Shown here: positions 25,465-33,059 of the stretch, piece by piece
Position numbering within the stretch: the stretch's first letter is position 1
How the letters are laid out: every line of letters begins with the position of its first letter
Source of the DNA: Acidimicrobiia bacterium
GTDB taxonomy: Bacteria; Actinomycetota; Acidimicrobiia; IMCC26256; DASPTH01
Direction: 5' to 3'
Assembly (NCBI GenBank): GCA_040880805.1
Contig: JBBDHW010000055.1
Span: 1-37,654 of the forward strand
Length of the DNA: 37,654 bases
Made by a program: the position numbers and the translations under genes
Notes under the pieces: generated by a model
Databases searched by the model: none
Told to the model about the DNA's origin: nothing
The model's input: only the letters and a program-made list of their open reading frames with translations

Positions 25465-26109
25465 TCAGTTGCCAGAGTCGTCGCGGGTGCCCGTGTCGTC
25501 ACGGGTGCCGGGGTCGAGCCCGAGCTCCTCGCCGCGGAACAGCCGCTTGAGGTTCGACGCGTGACGGGCAACGACGAGCACCGCGACCGCGGCGATCACG
25601 GTGACGTCACCCGCCGGGTGGCCCGCCAACGCGACCGCGATCGGGAACATGATCACCACCACGATCGACGCGAGCGACGCCTTGTGCGTGAGGCGCACGA
25701 TGACGAACCAGACCACGCCGCTCGCGAGCGTCAGCAACGGGAAGATCACAAACAGGACGCCCGCGCCCGTCGCCACACCACGGCCACCCTTGAAGTGGCG
25801 GGTGATCGGGAACGTGTGCCCGATGATCGCCGCGATCCCGAGCACGTACGCGCCGACGTGGCCGTCGGCGACGAGGAGACCGACACCGGCGGCGATGCCG
25901 CCCTTGGCCGCGTCGAGCGCGAACACGAGCACCCCCGACCGCCACCCGAGGACCCGGAAGGTGTTCGACGCCCCCGGATTCCCCGATCCGGCCGCCGTGA
26001 TGTCGATGCCTCGGCGCCGCGCGGCGATCTCGGCGCTCGGCAAGGTTCCGAGCAGGTACGCCAGCGGTACCAGCAAGCCGACAACGACGCCGTCACGCAT
26101 CAGGCCCAT
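25465..26109 (-). CDS. plsY: Acyl-phosphate glycerol-3-phosphate acyltransferase PlsY
   Basis: PlsY is the membrane enzyme that moves an acyl group from acyl-phosphate to glycerol 3-phosphate, the first step of phospholipid synthesis. Its three conserved loops are visible: GTLPSAEIAARRRGIDI, GSGNPGASNTFRVLG, and HTFPITRHFKGGRGVATGAG, between about five hydrophobic membrane segments. The protein is 214 residues from the ATG at 26109; an ATG three codons in (26100) is equally possible. The C-terminal 25 residues are polar (GTRDDTGTRDDSGN) and not part of the family core. The gene is divergent from the CIRCE-controlled FmdB gene. Confidence 0.95.
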   Translation of the reverse strand: MGLMRDGVVVGLLVPLAYLLGTLPSAEIAARRRGIDITAAGSGNPGASNTFRVLGWRSGVLVFALDAAKGGIAAGVGLLVADGHVGAYVLGIAAIIGHTFPITRHFKGGRGVATGAGVLFVIFPLLTLASGVVWFVIVRLTHKASLASIVVVIMFPIAVALAGHPAGDVTVIAAVAVLVVARHASNLKRLFRGEELGLDPGTRDDTGTRDDSGN

Positions 26110-26184
26110 TCAACGCCACTGCGGGTCACGGCGCACTCCAGCGGCGCGGGGTCGGGAGTGGGAATGTCCGGATTCGCGATAGGG

Positions 26185-26211
26185 TTAGCAGTCGAAAGCA
26201 ACGAGTGCTAA
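26185..26211 (+). promoter_or_regulatory. CIRCE heat-shock operator (HrcA binding site)
   Basis: The 27-bp element reads TTAGCAGTC, 9-nt spacer, GAGTGCTAA. This matches the CIRCE consensus (TTAGCACTC-N9-GAGTGCTAA) at 17 of 18 arm positions with exact spacing. A possible -10 box TAGGGT starts at 26180, so a bound HrcA repressor would cover the transcription start of the FmdB-type gene at 26241. Confidence 0.9.
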
Positions 26212-26240
26212 GCCCCGATCCCTTCGGGAGAGTTCCGGAC

Positions 26241-26651
26241 ATGCCTACCTACGTCTACGAGTGCGCGAAATGCGGTGAGGAGCTCGAGGCGTGGCAGTCG
26301 TTCTCCGACGATCCGCTGAAGAAGCACCCCGGATGCGGCGGCAAGCTCGCCAAGGTCATGCAGCCCGTCGGCATCGTGTTCAAGGGTTCGGGCTTCAACC
26401 GCACCGACAGCCGGAACGGAAGCAAGCGATCCCGCTCCGACGGATCGGGTGACACCAAAGACTCCACCTCGGAGAAGTCCGAGAAATCGGAGAAATCCGA
26501 GAAGTCCGAGAAGTCCGAGCAATCCGGCACGTCGACGAAGGCAGATCCGAAGGCCGACTCGTCCTCGGGCAACGGCGCGAAGAAGTCGTCCGACACGAAG
26601 CAGCCATCGAGCCCCAAAGAGTCCTCGACGTCGAGCACCACGTCGAGGTAG
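26241..26651 (+). CDS. FmdB-family zinc-ribbon protein with Lys/Ser/Glu-rich tail
   Basis: The 136-residue protein begins MPTYVYECAKCGEELEAWQS and continues through HPGCGGKLAKVMQPVGIVFK and GSGF, the standard FmdB/CxxC zinc-ribbon domain (Cys pairs CAKC and CGG). These proteins are called regulatory in databases but their biochemical role is poorly known. After residue 60 the chain is disordered and low-complexity, with an EKS triplet repeated about five times, then Ser/Lys/Asp-rich sequence. I chose the ATG at 26241 because the domain starts there; the frame extends 12 codons upstream into the CIRCE element. A CIRCE site just upstream implies heat-shock control by HrcA. Confidence 0.88.
   Translation: MPTYVYECAKCGEELEAWQSFSDDPLKKHPGCGGKLAKVMQPVGIVFKGSGFNRTDSRNGSKRSRSDGSGDTKDSTSEKSEKSEKSEKSEKSEQSGTSTKADPKADSSSGNGAKKSSDTKQPSSPKESSTSSTTSR
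26470..26524 (+). repeat. 9-bp tandem repeat encoding EKS triplets
   Basis: About six copies of a 9-bp unit GAGAARTCC (last base varies) lie in tandem inside the FmdB-type gene. Copy number could vary without a frameshift, because each unit is three codons. Confidence 0.8.
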
Positions 26652-26737
26652 TCCTCCGCACTTTCCTCCTTCGGCCCTCCTTCCTTCCCCCGCTCGTGCT
26701 CGACGCGGCCGCGTGCCGCCTTCGGGAAGGACTCCCC

Positions 26738-27418
26738 ATGCTCCGCCGCTCTCCCCGCGCGCTCGCCCTGCGCGCTGCCGCGCTCGTGGTGGCCGTCGTC
26801 ACCGCCGCCGTGGTCGCCTCCGACCTCGCCGCGCTCCACCGCCGCGCGGGCAATCTCGGGCCCGAACGCGACGCGATCGTCGCCGCCCACGACCTCGCGG
26901 TCGGCGACACCGTCGAGCGCAGTGATCTCGCGGTGCGTCACATTCATCAGTCGCAGCTTCCCGAGGGCGTCGCGCGCGACACCGCCGGTGCGCTCGGCCG
27001 CGTCGTGGTGGTTCCGGTGCTGCGCGGTGGCTATGTCGCCGCCCGCAATCTCGCGCCGCGCCGGCGCGCCGGCCTCGACGGGATCGTCCCCGCGGGGATG
27101 CGGGCGATCCGGGTCACGGTGAGCGGCGCGCTGCGGCCGCGCGCGGGCGCCGCCGTCGATGTGCTCGCGAGCTTCGACGCCCGCAGCAGTGAGACATCCG
27201 CCGACACGCCGGCGACGGTCGTGGTCGCCGCCGGCGTCCTCGTGCTGGGTACCGACACGCGCGCGAGTGGGGGCACCGGTCGGACCGACGCACTCGGCGT
27301 CACATTGCTCGTCGGTCGCGACCAGGCGGAGCGGCTCGCCGACGCGCAAGCGAACGGTGTACTCACGCTGGCGCTGGTCCCGCCCGAAGAGGCCGCGTCG
27401 CTTCCAGCCGATCGGTAA
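26738..27418 (+). CDS. SAF-domain membrane protein (CpaB/RcpC-like)
   Basis: The 226-residue protein has a basic N-terminus and one membrane-spanning segment (ALRAAALVVAVVTAAVVASDLA), then a SAF domain: VAAHDLAVGDTVERSDLAVR, an LGRVVVVPVLRGGYVAARNL stretch, then GIVPAGMRAIRVTVSG and a beta-rich remainder with VDVLASFDA. This is the layout of CpaB/RcpC proteins of Flp/Tad pili and of related stand-alone SAF proteins. No other pilus genes are in view, so a pilus role is uncertain. The start was moved to the ATG at 26738, 7 nt after GGAAGGA. Confidence 0.75.
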   Translation: MLRRSPRALALRAAALVVAVVTAAVVASDLAALHRRAGNLGPERDAIVAAHDLAVGDTVERSDLAVRHIHQSQLPEGVARDTAGALGRVVVVPVLRGGYVAARNLAPRRRAGLDGIVPAGMRAIRVTVSGALRPRAGAAVDVLASFDARSSETSADTPATVVVAAGVLVLGTDTRASGGTGRTDALGVTLLVGRDQAERLADAQANGVLTLALVPPEEAASLPADR

Positions 27419-27456
27419 CGTCGATCGGCGGAGCCGGTCAGTAGCATCCCGCGGCA

Positions 27457-28287
27457 TTGTCCACTCTCCACGCCATCATCCTCGGGATCGTCCAGGGCCT
27501 GTCGGAGTTCCTCCCGATCTCGTCGAGCGGTCACCTCATCCTCGTCCCGGAGCTGTTGGGCTGGAAGGATTTCGGCGGGAACCAGTCGCTCGAGAAGTCG
27601 TTCGACGTCGCCCTCCACCTCGGCACGCTGCTCGCGGCACTCTGGTACTTCCGGCCCGACCTGCTCGTGTATCTGCGCGCGGCGCTGCAGTCGATCCGCG
27701 TGCGTGCCGTCGACACGGTGGACGCGCGGCTCGCCTGGCTGCTGCTCCTCTCCGCGATCCCGGGCGCGATCGCAGGCGCCGCGCTCGAGAGCACGATCGA
27801 GCAAGAGCTCGGCGATCCGATCCTCATCGGCATCAACGCGATCGTGTTCGCCCTGCTCCTCGAGTGGGCCGATCGTGCAATGTCGGCCCGCGACACGGAA
27901 GACTTCCACACGCGAGACGCGGGCGTGATGGGCATCGCACAAGCACTCGCGCTCGCGCCCGGTGTGTCACGTGCGGGTGTGACGATCTCGGCTGGGCGCT
28001 GGCTGCATTTCGACCGACAAGCCGCAACCCGGCTCTCGTTCCTCATGAGCATCCCGATCATCGGCGGTGCGACGCTCTACAAGGGCGCGCAACTCGCGCG
28101 TGACGGAATCCCGAGTGGGTTCGGGAGCGCGTTCTTCTGGGGAGTTGCCGCGTCGGCAGTCAGCGGCTTCCTGGCGATCGCGTTCCTGCTCAGGTACGTG
28201 CGGACGCACTCGTTCCGCCCGTTCGTGATCTACCGCATCGTGGTGGGGATCGTCATCATCGTGATCTTCGCGACGGGGATCCGGTGA
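27457..28287 (+). CDS. uppP: Undecaprenyl-diphosphatase UppP
   Basis: UppP dephosphorylates undecaprenyl pyrophosphate so the lipid carrier of peptidoglycan synthesis can be reused; it is the BacA bacitracin-resistance enzyme. The 276-residue polytopic protein has the two catalytic signatures: GIVQGLSEFLPISSSGHLIL near residues 10-29 and PGVSRAGVTISAGRWLHFDR near 168-187. About eight hydrophobic segments follow the usual pattern. The start is a TTG at 27457; a TAGCAT box lies 9 nt upstream and no ribosome binding site is clear. It converges with the BtuF-like gene with only 3 nt between stops. Confidence 0.96.
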   Translation: MSTLHAIILGIVQGLSEFLPISSSGHLILVPELLGWKDFGGNQSLEKSFDVALHLGTLLAALWYFRPDLLVYLRAALQSIRVRAVDTVDARLAWLLLLSAIPGAIAGAALESTIEQELGDPILIGINAIVFALLLEWADRAMSARDTEDFHTRDAGVMGIAQALALAPGVSRAGVTISAGRWLHFDRQAATRLSFLMSIPIIGGATLYKGAQLARDGIPSGFGSAFFWGVAASAVSGFLAIAFLLRYVRTHSFRPFVIYRIVVGIVIIVIFATGIR

Positions 28288-28290
28288 CAA

Positions 28291-29187
28291 CTACCGCAGC
28301 GCCGTGATCACACCGGGAGGTGGCGCGCGAAACGCGCGCGGGTGCAGCGCCCATGCGAGCGCTTCCACGCCGTCGACGAGCCGTGGCCCCGGCCGGGAGA
28401 ACAACGCGTTCGCATCCGCCGCGAAGATGTGCTCCGCGTGCGCGAGCGCGGGTACATCGAGGAGGTAGCGGCCCTCTTCGACGGCTTGGTCGAACCCGTA
28501 GCCACACGGCATGAACACGGCGATGTCGGGCGCCGCCTCGGCGACTTCGTCCCACGCGAGCCGGCGCGACTGCTCACCCGTGACCGCGAGTACGGACGTT
28601 CCACCGGCGGCGTCGATCATGTCGGGCACCCAGTGACCCCCGCTGAACGGCGGGTCCGACCACTCGAGCGCGAACGTGCGCGGTCGGTGGTGCTGCCCGA
28701 CGGCGCGGCTCACAACCCCGACGCGAGAGCGCAGCTCGTCGACGAGCACGCGAGCCCGTGCACCGGTGCCAGTGGCATCCCCCACGACCGCAATGCAGTC
28801 GATGACCTCGTCGAGCGTCGACGGATCGAGCGAGATCACGTCGGCACGACAGCCGAGCACCTCGAGGGCCGCTTCCACCGCACCGGATGGCACCGCGCAC
28901 ACCTGGCACAGGTCCTGGGCGAGGATCAGATCGGGCTGGATGTCGCGAATGCGCGCCGCGTCGAGTGTGTAGATCGCCTCGCCCTCGGCAACGCGCGCAC
29001 TCACCGCGTCATCGATCTGCTTCGCGGTGAGTGACTCGTCGGTCGGAAGCGCCGTCCCGGACACCACCGGCTTGGTGCGCGCATCGGGCGGGTAGTCGCA
29101 CTCGAAGGTCACCCCGTCGAGCGAGTCGCCGAGCCCGAGCGCGAACACGATCTCCGTCGCCGACGGAATCAACGAGACGATCTTCAT
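28291..29187 (-). CDS. BtuF/FecB-like periplasmic-binding-fold protein without signal peptide
   Basis: The 298-residue protein starts MKIVSLIPSATEIVFALGLG and continues with GVTFECDYPP, IRDIQPDLILAQDLCQVCAV, ALEWSDPPFSGGHWVPDMID and AAPDIAVFMPCGYGFDQAV. This is a cobalamin/iron-siderophore-type class III binding protein fold. The first residues form the first beta strand directly, so there is no signal peptide or lipobox and the protein is probably cytoplasmic. No ABC transporter gene is adjacent. Such stand-alone BtuF-like proteins are common in actinobacteria; their ligand is unknown. The ATG overlaps a 15-codon remnant frame by 4 nt. Confidence 0.85.
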   Translation of the reverse strand: MKIVSLIPSATEIVFALGLGDSLDGVTFECDYPPDARTKPVVSGTALPTDESLTAKQIDDAVSARVAEGEAIYTLDAARIRDIQPDLILAQDLCQVCAVPSGAVEAALEVLGCRADVISLDPSTLDEVIDCIAVVGDATGTGARARVLVDELRSRVGVVSRAVGQHHRPRTFALEWSDPPFSGGHWVPDMIDAAGGTSVLAVTGEQSRRLAWDEVAEAAPDIAVFMPCGYGFDQAVEEGRYLLDVPALAHAEHIFAADANALFSRPGPRLVDGVEALAWALHPRAFRAPPPGVITALR

Positions 29188-29231
29188 CGCTGTGGCACGC
29201 GCGATCGTTTCGCATCGATCAAGACGTTCAT
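29184..29231 (-). pseudogene. Possible remnant of a PIN-domain toxin
   Basis: Seventeen nt after the antitoxin stop, an ATG opens MNVLIDAKRSRVPQR and stop. The first residues resemble the start of a PIN toxin (vLIDt), and the position is that of the expected toxin. It ends by overlapping the BtuF-like ATG. It may be all that remains after a deletion, or chance. Confidence 0.3.
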
Positions 29232-29248
29232 GTCACGGAGTTGCGCGC

Positions 29249-29491
29249 TCAGCACCGGTCCTCGCGGTATACGCGGCCACGAAGCTCGGCAAGCTCTTTC
29301 GTCCACGCCGCGTCCGGACGATGCCGACGAACCAACGACTTGATCTCGGCACCCGTGGCAGTGCTGACCGGCTCGAGCCGAGCTACCGCACGACCGCGGC
29401 GCACGATGGTGTACCGCTCTCGCCGGTGGTCAACGCCGTCGAGCAAGTCCGCGAAGTAGCGGAACGCATCGGTAGCGCTGATATCCGGCAC
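29249..29491 (-). CDS. Phd/YefM-type antitoxin, apparently orphan
   Basis: The 80-residue protein has the Phd/YefM N-terminal pattern: ISATDAFRYFADLLDGVDHR, then ERYTIVRRGRAVARLEPVST, the part that dimerises and binds operator DNA. The tail (TKELAELRGRVYREDRC) would contact a toxin. No intact toxin follows, only a 15-codon frame resembling the start of a PIN domain. A TAGTCT -10 box lies 6 nt before the GTG, so the transcript is probably leaderless. It may be a decayed module or may act against a toxin encoded elsewhere. Confidence 0.82.
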   Translation of the reverse strand: MPDISATDAFRYFADLLDGVDHRRERYTIVRRGRAVARLEPVSTATGAEIKSLVRRHRPDAAWTKELAELRGRVYREDRC

Positions 29492-29497
29492 GAAATC

Positions 29498-29503
29498 AGA
29501 CTA
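29498..29503 (-). promoter_or_regulatory. -10 box TAGTCT, probable leaderless promoter of the antitoxin
   Basis: TAGTCT on the minus strand, 6 nt before the GTG at 29491, without a ribosome binding site. Confidence 0.45.
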
Positions 29504-29619
29504 TGAGACTGAGGGGGTCGGAGCGGTCGAATGCGACCATGGGGCAGTCTCCGGGTAGATCCGCAGCGGGTGAAGGCGGAGGGCGGCGTTCCTCGGAGCG
29601 ACCGGTGGTTGCGGCTCGA

Positions 29620-29675
29620 GCGAGCGAACGGCCGCGCTCCGGGTATCCCGGCCCGTAGTGAGCGAGCCAAGAGGC
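29620..29675 (+). repeat. Dispersed hairpin element, degenerate copy C
   Basis: GAGCGAACGG, then CCGGG-TAT-CCCGG, then GTGAGCGAGCC matches the layout of copies A and B, but the outer part of the stem has mismatches. It lies between the antitoxin gene and the tldE end; the rest of that gap (29504-29783) shows no gene. Confidence 0.6.
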
Positions 29676-29783
29676 AGGGGCTCGACCGAGGTAGGCCGCT
29701 GCCGGCGCTCCGCAGGTGCGTTGGCCGGAGCCGCCCCGGATGGTCGAACCCGTCCGGCGGTGTAGCCAAACGGCATGAGTGCT

Positions 29784-31163
29784 TCAGCGGCCGGCGACCG
29801 ACATCTCGCCGAGGAGCAGAGTCATCCCCGCGGCACCACCGGGGAGCCACTCGAGGTCGGAGCCGATGTGCACGATGTCGTGCAGCATTCGCTGGAGCGT
29901 GGACGCGATCGTGATCTCGCGCACCGGTTCGGCGAACTCGCCGCCGCGCACCATGAGCCCTTCGGCACCCACGGAGAAGTCGCCGCTCACCGGATTGGTA
30001 CCGGAATGCAGGCCGCTGACCGACTGCACGAAGAGCGCCTCGGGCACCGAGGCGAGGATCTCCTCGGGAGAAAGCTCCCCCGGCACCAGATGCAACGCAC
30101 GTGCCCCCACGCCCGGCGGCGACTTGAACCCGCCTCTCACCGCCGACCCCGTGGTGGTGGTCGCGCCGCGGCGGGCCGTGTACACGTTGTGCAGGAACGC
30201 GTCGAGGCGGCCGCGCCCGATGAGCCCGAGCGGCCGCGTGGGCACACCTTCGGCGTCGTAGCTGGCGGCGCCGAACGCGTCCGCGAGCGTGGGGTCGTCG
30301 ACGAGGGTCACACCCGGCGCGGCGACCTCCTCGCCCTCGCGCGCGACGAACATCGAGCGCCCCTTCTGGATCGCCTCGGCGGAAAGGGCCGAGCCGATCA
30401 ACGAGATGAAGGAGCGCGTCACCTGTGGATCGAGCACGACGGGCAAGCGGCGAGATGCCGGCTGCTTGGCACCCAGCAATCGCACGGCGCGCTCGGCCGC
30501 GTCGTGCGCAGCCTCGTTCAGGTCGAGATCGCCGAACGCACGGCCGACCGAGTAGCCGCCGCCGGTCTGCGTGTCGTCGCCGTCGCCCGCCATCGCGTAT
30601 GCGGAGCAGGAGCACACCGTGCGCCGCGTGGAGACCTCCACGCCGTGGGAGTTCACGACGGCGCTCTCGGCGGCGGCGTCGCCGTACGAAGCGGACCGGA
30701 GACCGCGGATGCGCGGGTCGACGGCCTTGGTCGCGGCTTCGAGCTCGATCGCGAGCGCGACTTTGTCGGACGTGGGCACCGAGAGGAGCTCCTCGCGGAA
30801 CAGGTCGAGCTCGGTTGCTTCGATCCCGGCGAATTCGTCGGGCGTCACCAAGCCGTAGAACTCGTCCGGGGCGCCGAACCCCGCGTTGTCGCGGGCGTCG
30901 GCGAGCGTGTCGGCGACGACCTCGGGATCGAGCGATCCTGCCCACGCGTACCCTTGCCGGCCGTCGACGATCACGCGCACGCCGACTCCCTCGATCTCCG
31001 CGGTTGCGAGCGACTCGACCTCGCCGTTGAAGGCGTTCACATCGACGTCGCGCGACCGCACCACGTACGCCTCGATCTCCTCGCCCGTGCGTGCGGCGCC
31101 GGCGACGGAACGCCCGAGCTCGAGCAGGTCGACGCTTCTCAGCGGGGAAGGAGCCGGCCTCAT
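29784..31163 (-). CDS. pmbA: TldE/PmbA-type metalloprotease subunit
   Basis: The start is the ATG at 31163, overlapping the tldD stop (ATGA); the longer frame upstream is antisense of tldD. The 459-residue protein has the TldE pattern: EEIEAYVVRSRDVDVNAFNG and AEIEGVGVRVIVDGRQGYAW at the N-terminus, LPVVLDPQVTRSFISLIGSA in the middle, and SGDFSVGAEGLMVRGGEFAE with PVREITIASTLQRML near the end. TldE lacks the HExxxH motif and forms with TldD the heterodimer that degrades unfolded peptides and matures some ribosomal peptides such as microcins. No ribosomal peptide precursor is evident here. Confidence 0.93.
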   Translation of the reverse strand: MRPAPSPLRSVDLLELGRSVAGAARTGEEIEAYVVRSRDVDVNAFNGEVESLATAEIEGVGVRVIVDGRQGYAWAGSLDPEVVADTLADARDNAGFGAPDEFYGLVTPDEFAGIEATELDLFREELLSVPTSDKVALAIELEAATKAVDPRIRGLRSASYGDAAAESAVVNSHGVEVSTRRTVCSCSAYAMAGDGDDTQTGGGYSVGRAFGDLDLNEAAHDAAERAVRLLGAKQPASRRLPVVLDPQVTRSFISLIGSALSAEAIQKGRSMFVAREGEEVAAPGVTLVDDPTLADAFGAASYDAEGVPTRPLGLIGRGRLDAFLHNVYTARRGATTTTGSAVRGGFKSPPGVGARALHLVPGELSPEEILASVPEALFVQSVSGLHSGTNPVSGDFSVGAEGLMVRGGEFAEPVREITIASTLQRMLHDIVHIGSDLEWLPGGAAGMTLLLGEMSVAGR

Positions 31164-32548
31164 CCGGCGGTGCCGCCGACCGTGAGCTCGCGCACCCTGA
31201 GTGTGGGCTGACCCGACGACACCGGCACGCCCTGGCCGTCCTTGCCACAGGTGCCGGCCCATGTGTCGAAGTCGGACCCGACCGCGTCGACGAGCCGCAG
31301 CGTCTCCGGACCGTTGCCGATGAGCTGTGCGGCGCGCACCGGTTCGGTGATGTCGCCGTTCTCGATCATGTAGGCCTCGGTGATCCCGAACACGAAGTCG
31401 CCGGTGGCGGTGTTCACCTGACCGCCGCCGAGCGCGACGCAGTAGAGGCCGTGCGGCGTGTCGCGGATGATCGCGTCGGGATCGTCGTCCCCAACGAGTA
31501 GAAACGTGTTGGTCATCCGCACCATCGGCAGATGCTGGTAGGTCTCGCGCCGGCCGTTCCCGCTGCTCGCACGACCAACCTTCCGCGCCCGCAAGAGGTC
31601 CCACATGTAATTGGTGAGGACGCCGTCCTCGATGAGCACGTTGCGCTGTGCGGGTGCACCCTCGTCGTCGATCGCGAACGTTCCCCACTCGCGTGCGTAC
31701 GATCCGTCGTCGACGAGCGTGATCAATGGCGACGCGACGAGATCGCCGACGCGTCCGGCGAACACCGACCAGTCTTTCTCGACGAGGTCGGCCTCGAGGC
31801 CGTGCCCACACGCTTCGTGGAACAGCACGCCGCCCGCGCCGCGCTTGAGCACGACGGGCAGCTTGCCGGCGGGCGCGGGGCGGGCACGAAGCATCGTGAG
31901 CGCGCGTTGGGCGGCGGTGCGCGCGACTTCTTCGGGGTCGATCTCGTCGAAGTACTCGAACCCGATGCTGCGTCCCGGCGCTTCGAAGCCCGTCTGCATG
32001 CCCGTGTCGGCAACGGCGACGCAGCTCACACCGAAGCGGGTGCGCACCGCGTCGTCCTCGACGAGCAGGCCGTCGGAGTTGGCGACGAGGATCCGGCGCC
32101 GAGCGTCAGCGTACGACGCGGTCACCTGGCGGATCGAGTCGCTCTCGGCACGAGCGGCGTGGTCGGCACGCTCGAGCACTTCAGCCTTGCGCGCCTTCTC
32201 GACGGTCTCCGGCAGAATGCGTACGTCGTGAGGTCGTTCCACCGCCCGGCGCTCGAGCGCGACGACGTGCGTCTCGCCCGGCGCACCGCGAGCTGCCGCT
32301 GCGGCAGCGAGGGCGGCTGCGCTCAACCCCTGCTCGCTCAAATCGGCGGTGTGCGCGTATCCGGTGGTGTCGCCCCGGACCACGCGGATACCGGCCCCGC
32401 GCTCGCGGCCCGACACGAGCTCCTCCACCTTCGCGTCGTCGAGGCGGGCAGTGGCCACCCGGCGATCCTCGGCGAACACCTCGGCGAAGTCGCCACCGTC
32501 GCGGAGCGCCGTATGCAGCGTGCGTGAGAGAACCGATTCCTCGATCAC
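31160..32548 (-). CDS. tldD: TldD metalloprotease subunit
   Basis: The 462-residue catalytic partner of TldE has the zinc motif HEACGH at residues 244-249 in the context GVLFHEACGHGLEADLVEKD. Other family features are ERGAGIRVVRGDTTGYAHTA near the N-terminus, MTNTFLLVGDDDP, GGGQVNTATGDFVFGITEAY and the C-terminal GTCGKDGQGVPVSSGQPTLR. The GTG start has a weak GAGG site 7 nt upstream. The TldD/E complex digests peptides threaded into its cavity. tldD-tldE overlap by 4 nt and form an operon, divergent from the thioesterase gene. Confidence 0.95.
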   Translation of the reverse strand: MIEESVLSRTLHTALRDGGDFAEVFAEDRRVATARLDDAKVEELVSGRERGAGIRVVRGDTTGYAHTADLSEQGLSAAALAAAAAARGAPGETHVVALERRAVERPHDVRILPETVEKARKAEVLERADHAARAESDSIRQVTASYADARRRILVANSDGLLVEDDAVRTRFGVSCVAVADTGMQTGFEAPGRSIGFEYFDEIDPEEVARTAAQRALTMLRARPAPAGKLPVVLKRGAGGVLFHEACGHGLEADLVEKDWSVFAGRVGDLVASPLITLVDDGSYAREWGTFAIDDEGAPAQRNVLIEDGVLTNYMWDLLRARKVGRASSGNGRRETYQHLPMVRMTNTFLLVGDDDPDAIIRDTPHGLYCVALGGGQVNTATGDFVFGITEAYMIENGDITEPVRAAQLIGNGPETLRLVDAVGSDFDTWAGTCGKDGQGVPVSSGQPTLRVRELTVGGTAG

Positions 32549-32608
32549 GTCCGTACCTCGATCACGTCAATTCACACGCCAAGCCCCCGCTGGGGCAGAG
32601 GGGTTGTC

Positions 32609-32614
32609 TATCGT
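32609..32614 (+). promoter_or_regulatory. -10 box TATCGT, probable leaderless promoter of the thioesterase gene
   Basis: TATCGT lies 6 nt before the ATG at 32621, in the short gap between divergent genes. The same hexamer precedes the gene at 7568. Confidence 0.45.
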
Positions 32615-32620
32615 AGGCCG

Positions 32621-33004
32621 ATGCCGCCTCGCCCCGGTTTGTCCGCAACTGCAGAGCTCGTCGTTGCCGAGGACGACACCGCGCTCGCGCTGTCCACCGG
32701 TGACGTCCCCGTGCTCGCGACGCCGCGAGTGGTTCGACTCGCAGAGCAGGCCTCGGTGCGGGCCATCGACGGCACGCTCGCGGAGGGCACCACGAGCGTG
32801 GGGTACCGCGTGCAACTCGACCACCTCGCGCCCACTGCGGTGGGGGGCAAGGTGCGCGCCGAAGCGACCCTCGAGATGATCGAGGGCCGCAGGCTCACGT
32901 TTCGAGTGTCGGTGAGCGACGGCCACGGGCTGGTCGCGGCGGGACGCATCACGAGAGTGATCGTCGAACGGGCGCGCTTCCTGGAGAAGGCCACGGGCGC
33001 CTGA
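32621..33004 (+). CDS. FlK-like thioesterase (hotdog fold)
   Basis: The 127-residue protein matches the fluoroacetyl-CoA thioesterase-like family: MPPRPGLSATAELVVAEDDT, then GDVPVLATPRVVRLAEQASV with the conserved Thr/Glu-bearing segment, TTSVGYRVQLDHLAPTAVGG with the conserved His, and RRLTFRVSVSDGHGLVAAGR. The family hydrolyses acyl-CoA thioesters, probably as a detoxifying or housekeeping enzyme here. The gene stands alone, divergent from tldD, and ends just before hairpin element B, which separates it from the convergent alpha/beta hydrolase gene. Confidence 0.85.
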   Translation: MPPRPGLSATAELVVAEDDTALALSTGDVPVLATPRVVRLAEQASVRAIDGTLAEGTTSVGYRVQLDHLAPTAVGGKVRAEATLEMIEGRRLTFRVSVSDGHGLVAAGRITRVIVERARFLEKATGA

Positions 33005-33007
33005 GCA

Positions 33008-33059
33008 GGAGCGAGCGTCAGCGAATCGGGTATCCCGATTCGCAGCGAGCGACCCATGG
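33008..33059 (+). repeat. Dispersed hairpin element, copy B
   Basis: GGAGCGAGCG, then a perfect 10-bp stem GCGAATCGGG with CCCGATTCGC around a TAT loop, then GCGAGCGACCCATGG. Flanks and inner stem match copy A while the outer stem pairs differ in a compensated way. It lies between two convergent genes and could also act as a bidirectional terminator. Confidence 0.8.

Noticed and set aside
26255-27457. 400-aa minus-strand frame over the FmdB and SAF genes
   Set aside because: It is antisense to two recognisable proteins and has an Arg/Asp/Gly-rich shadow composition.
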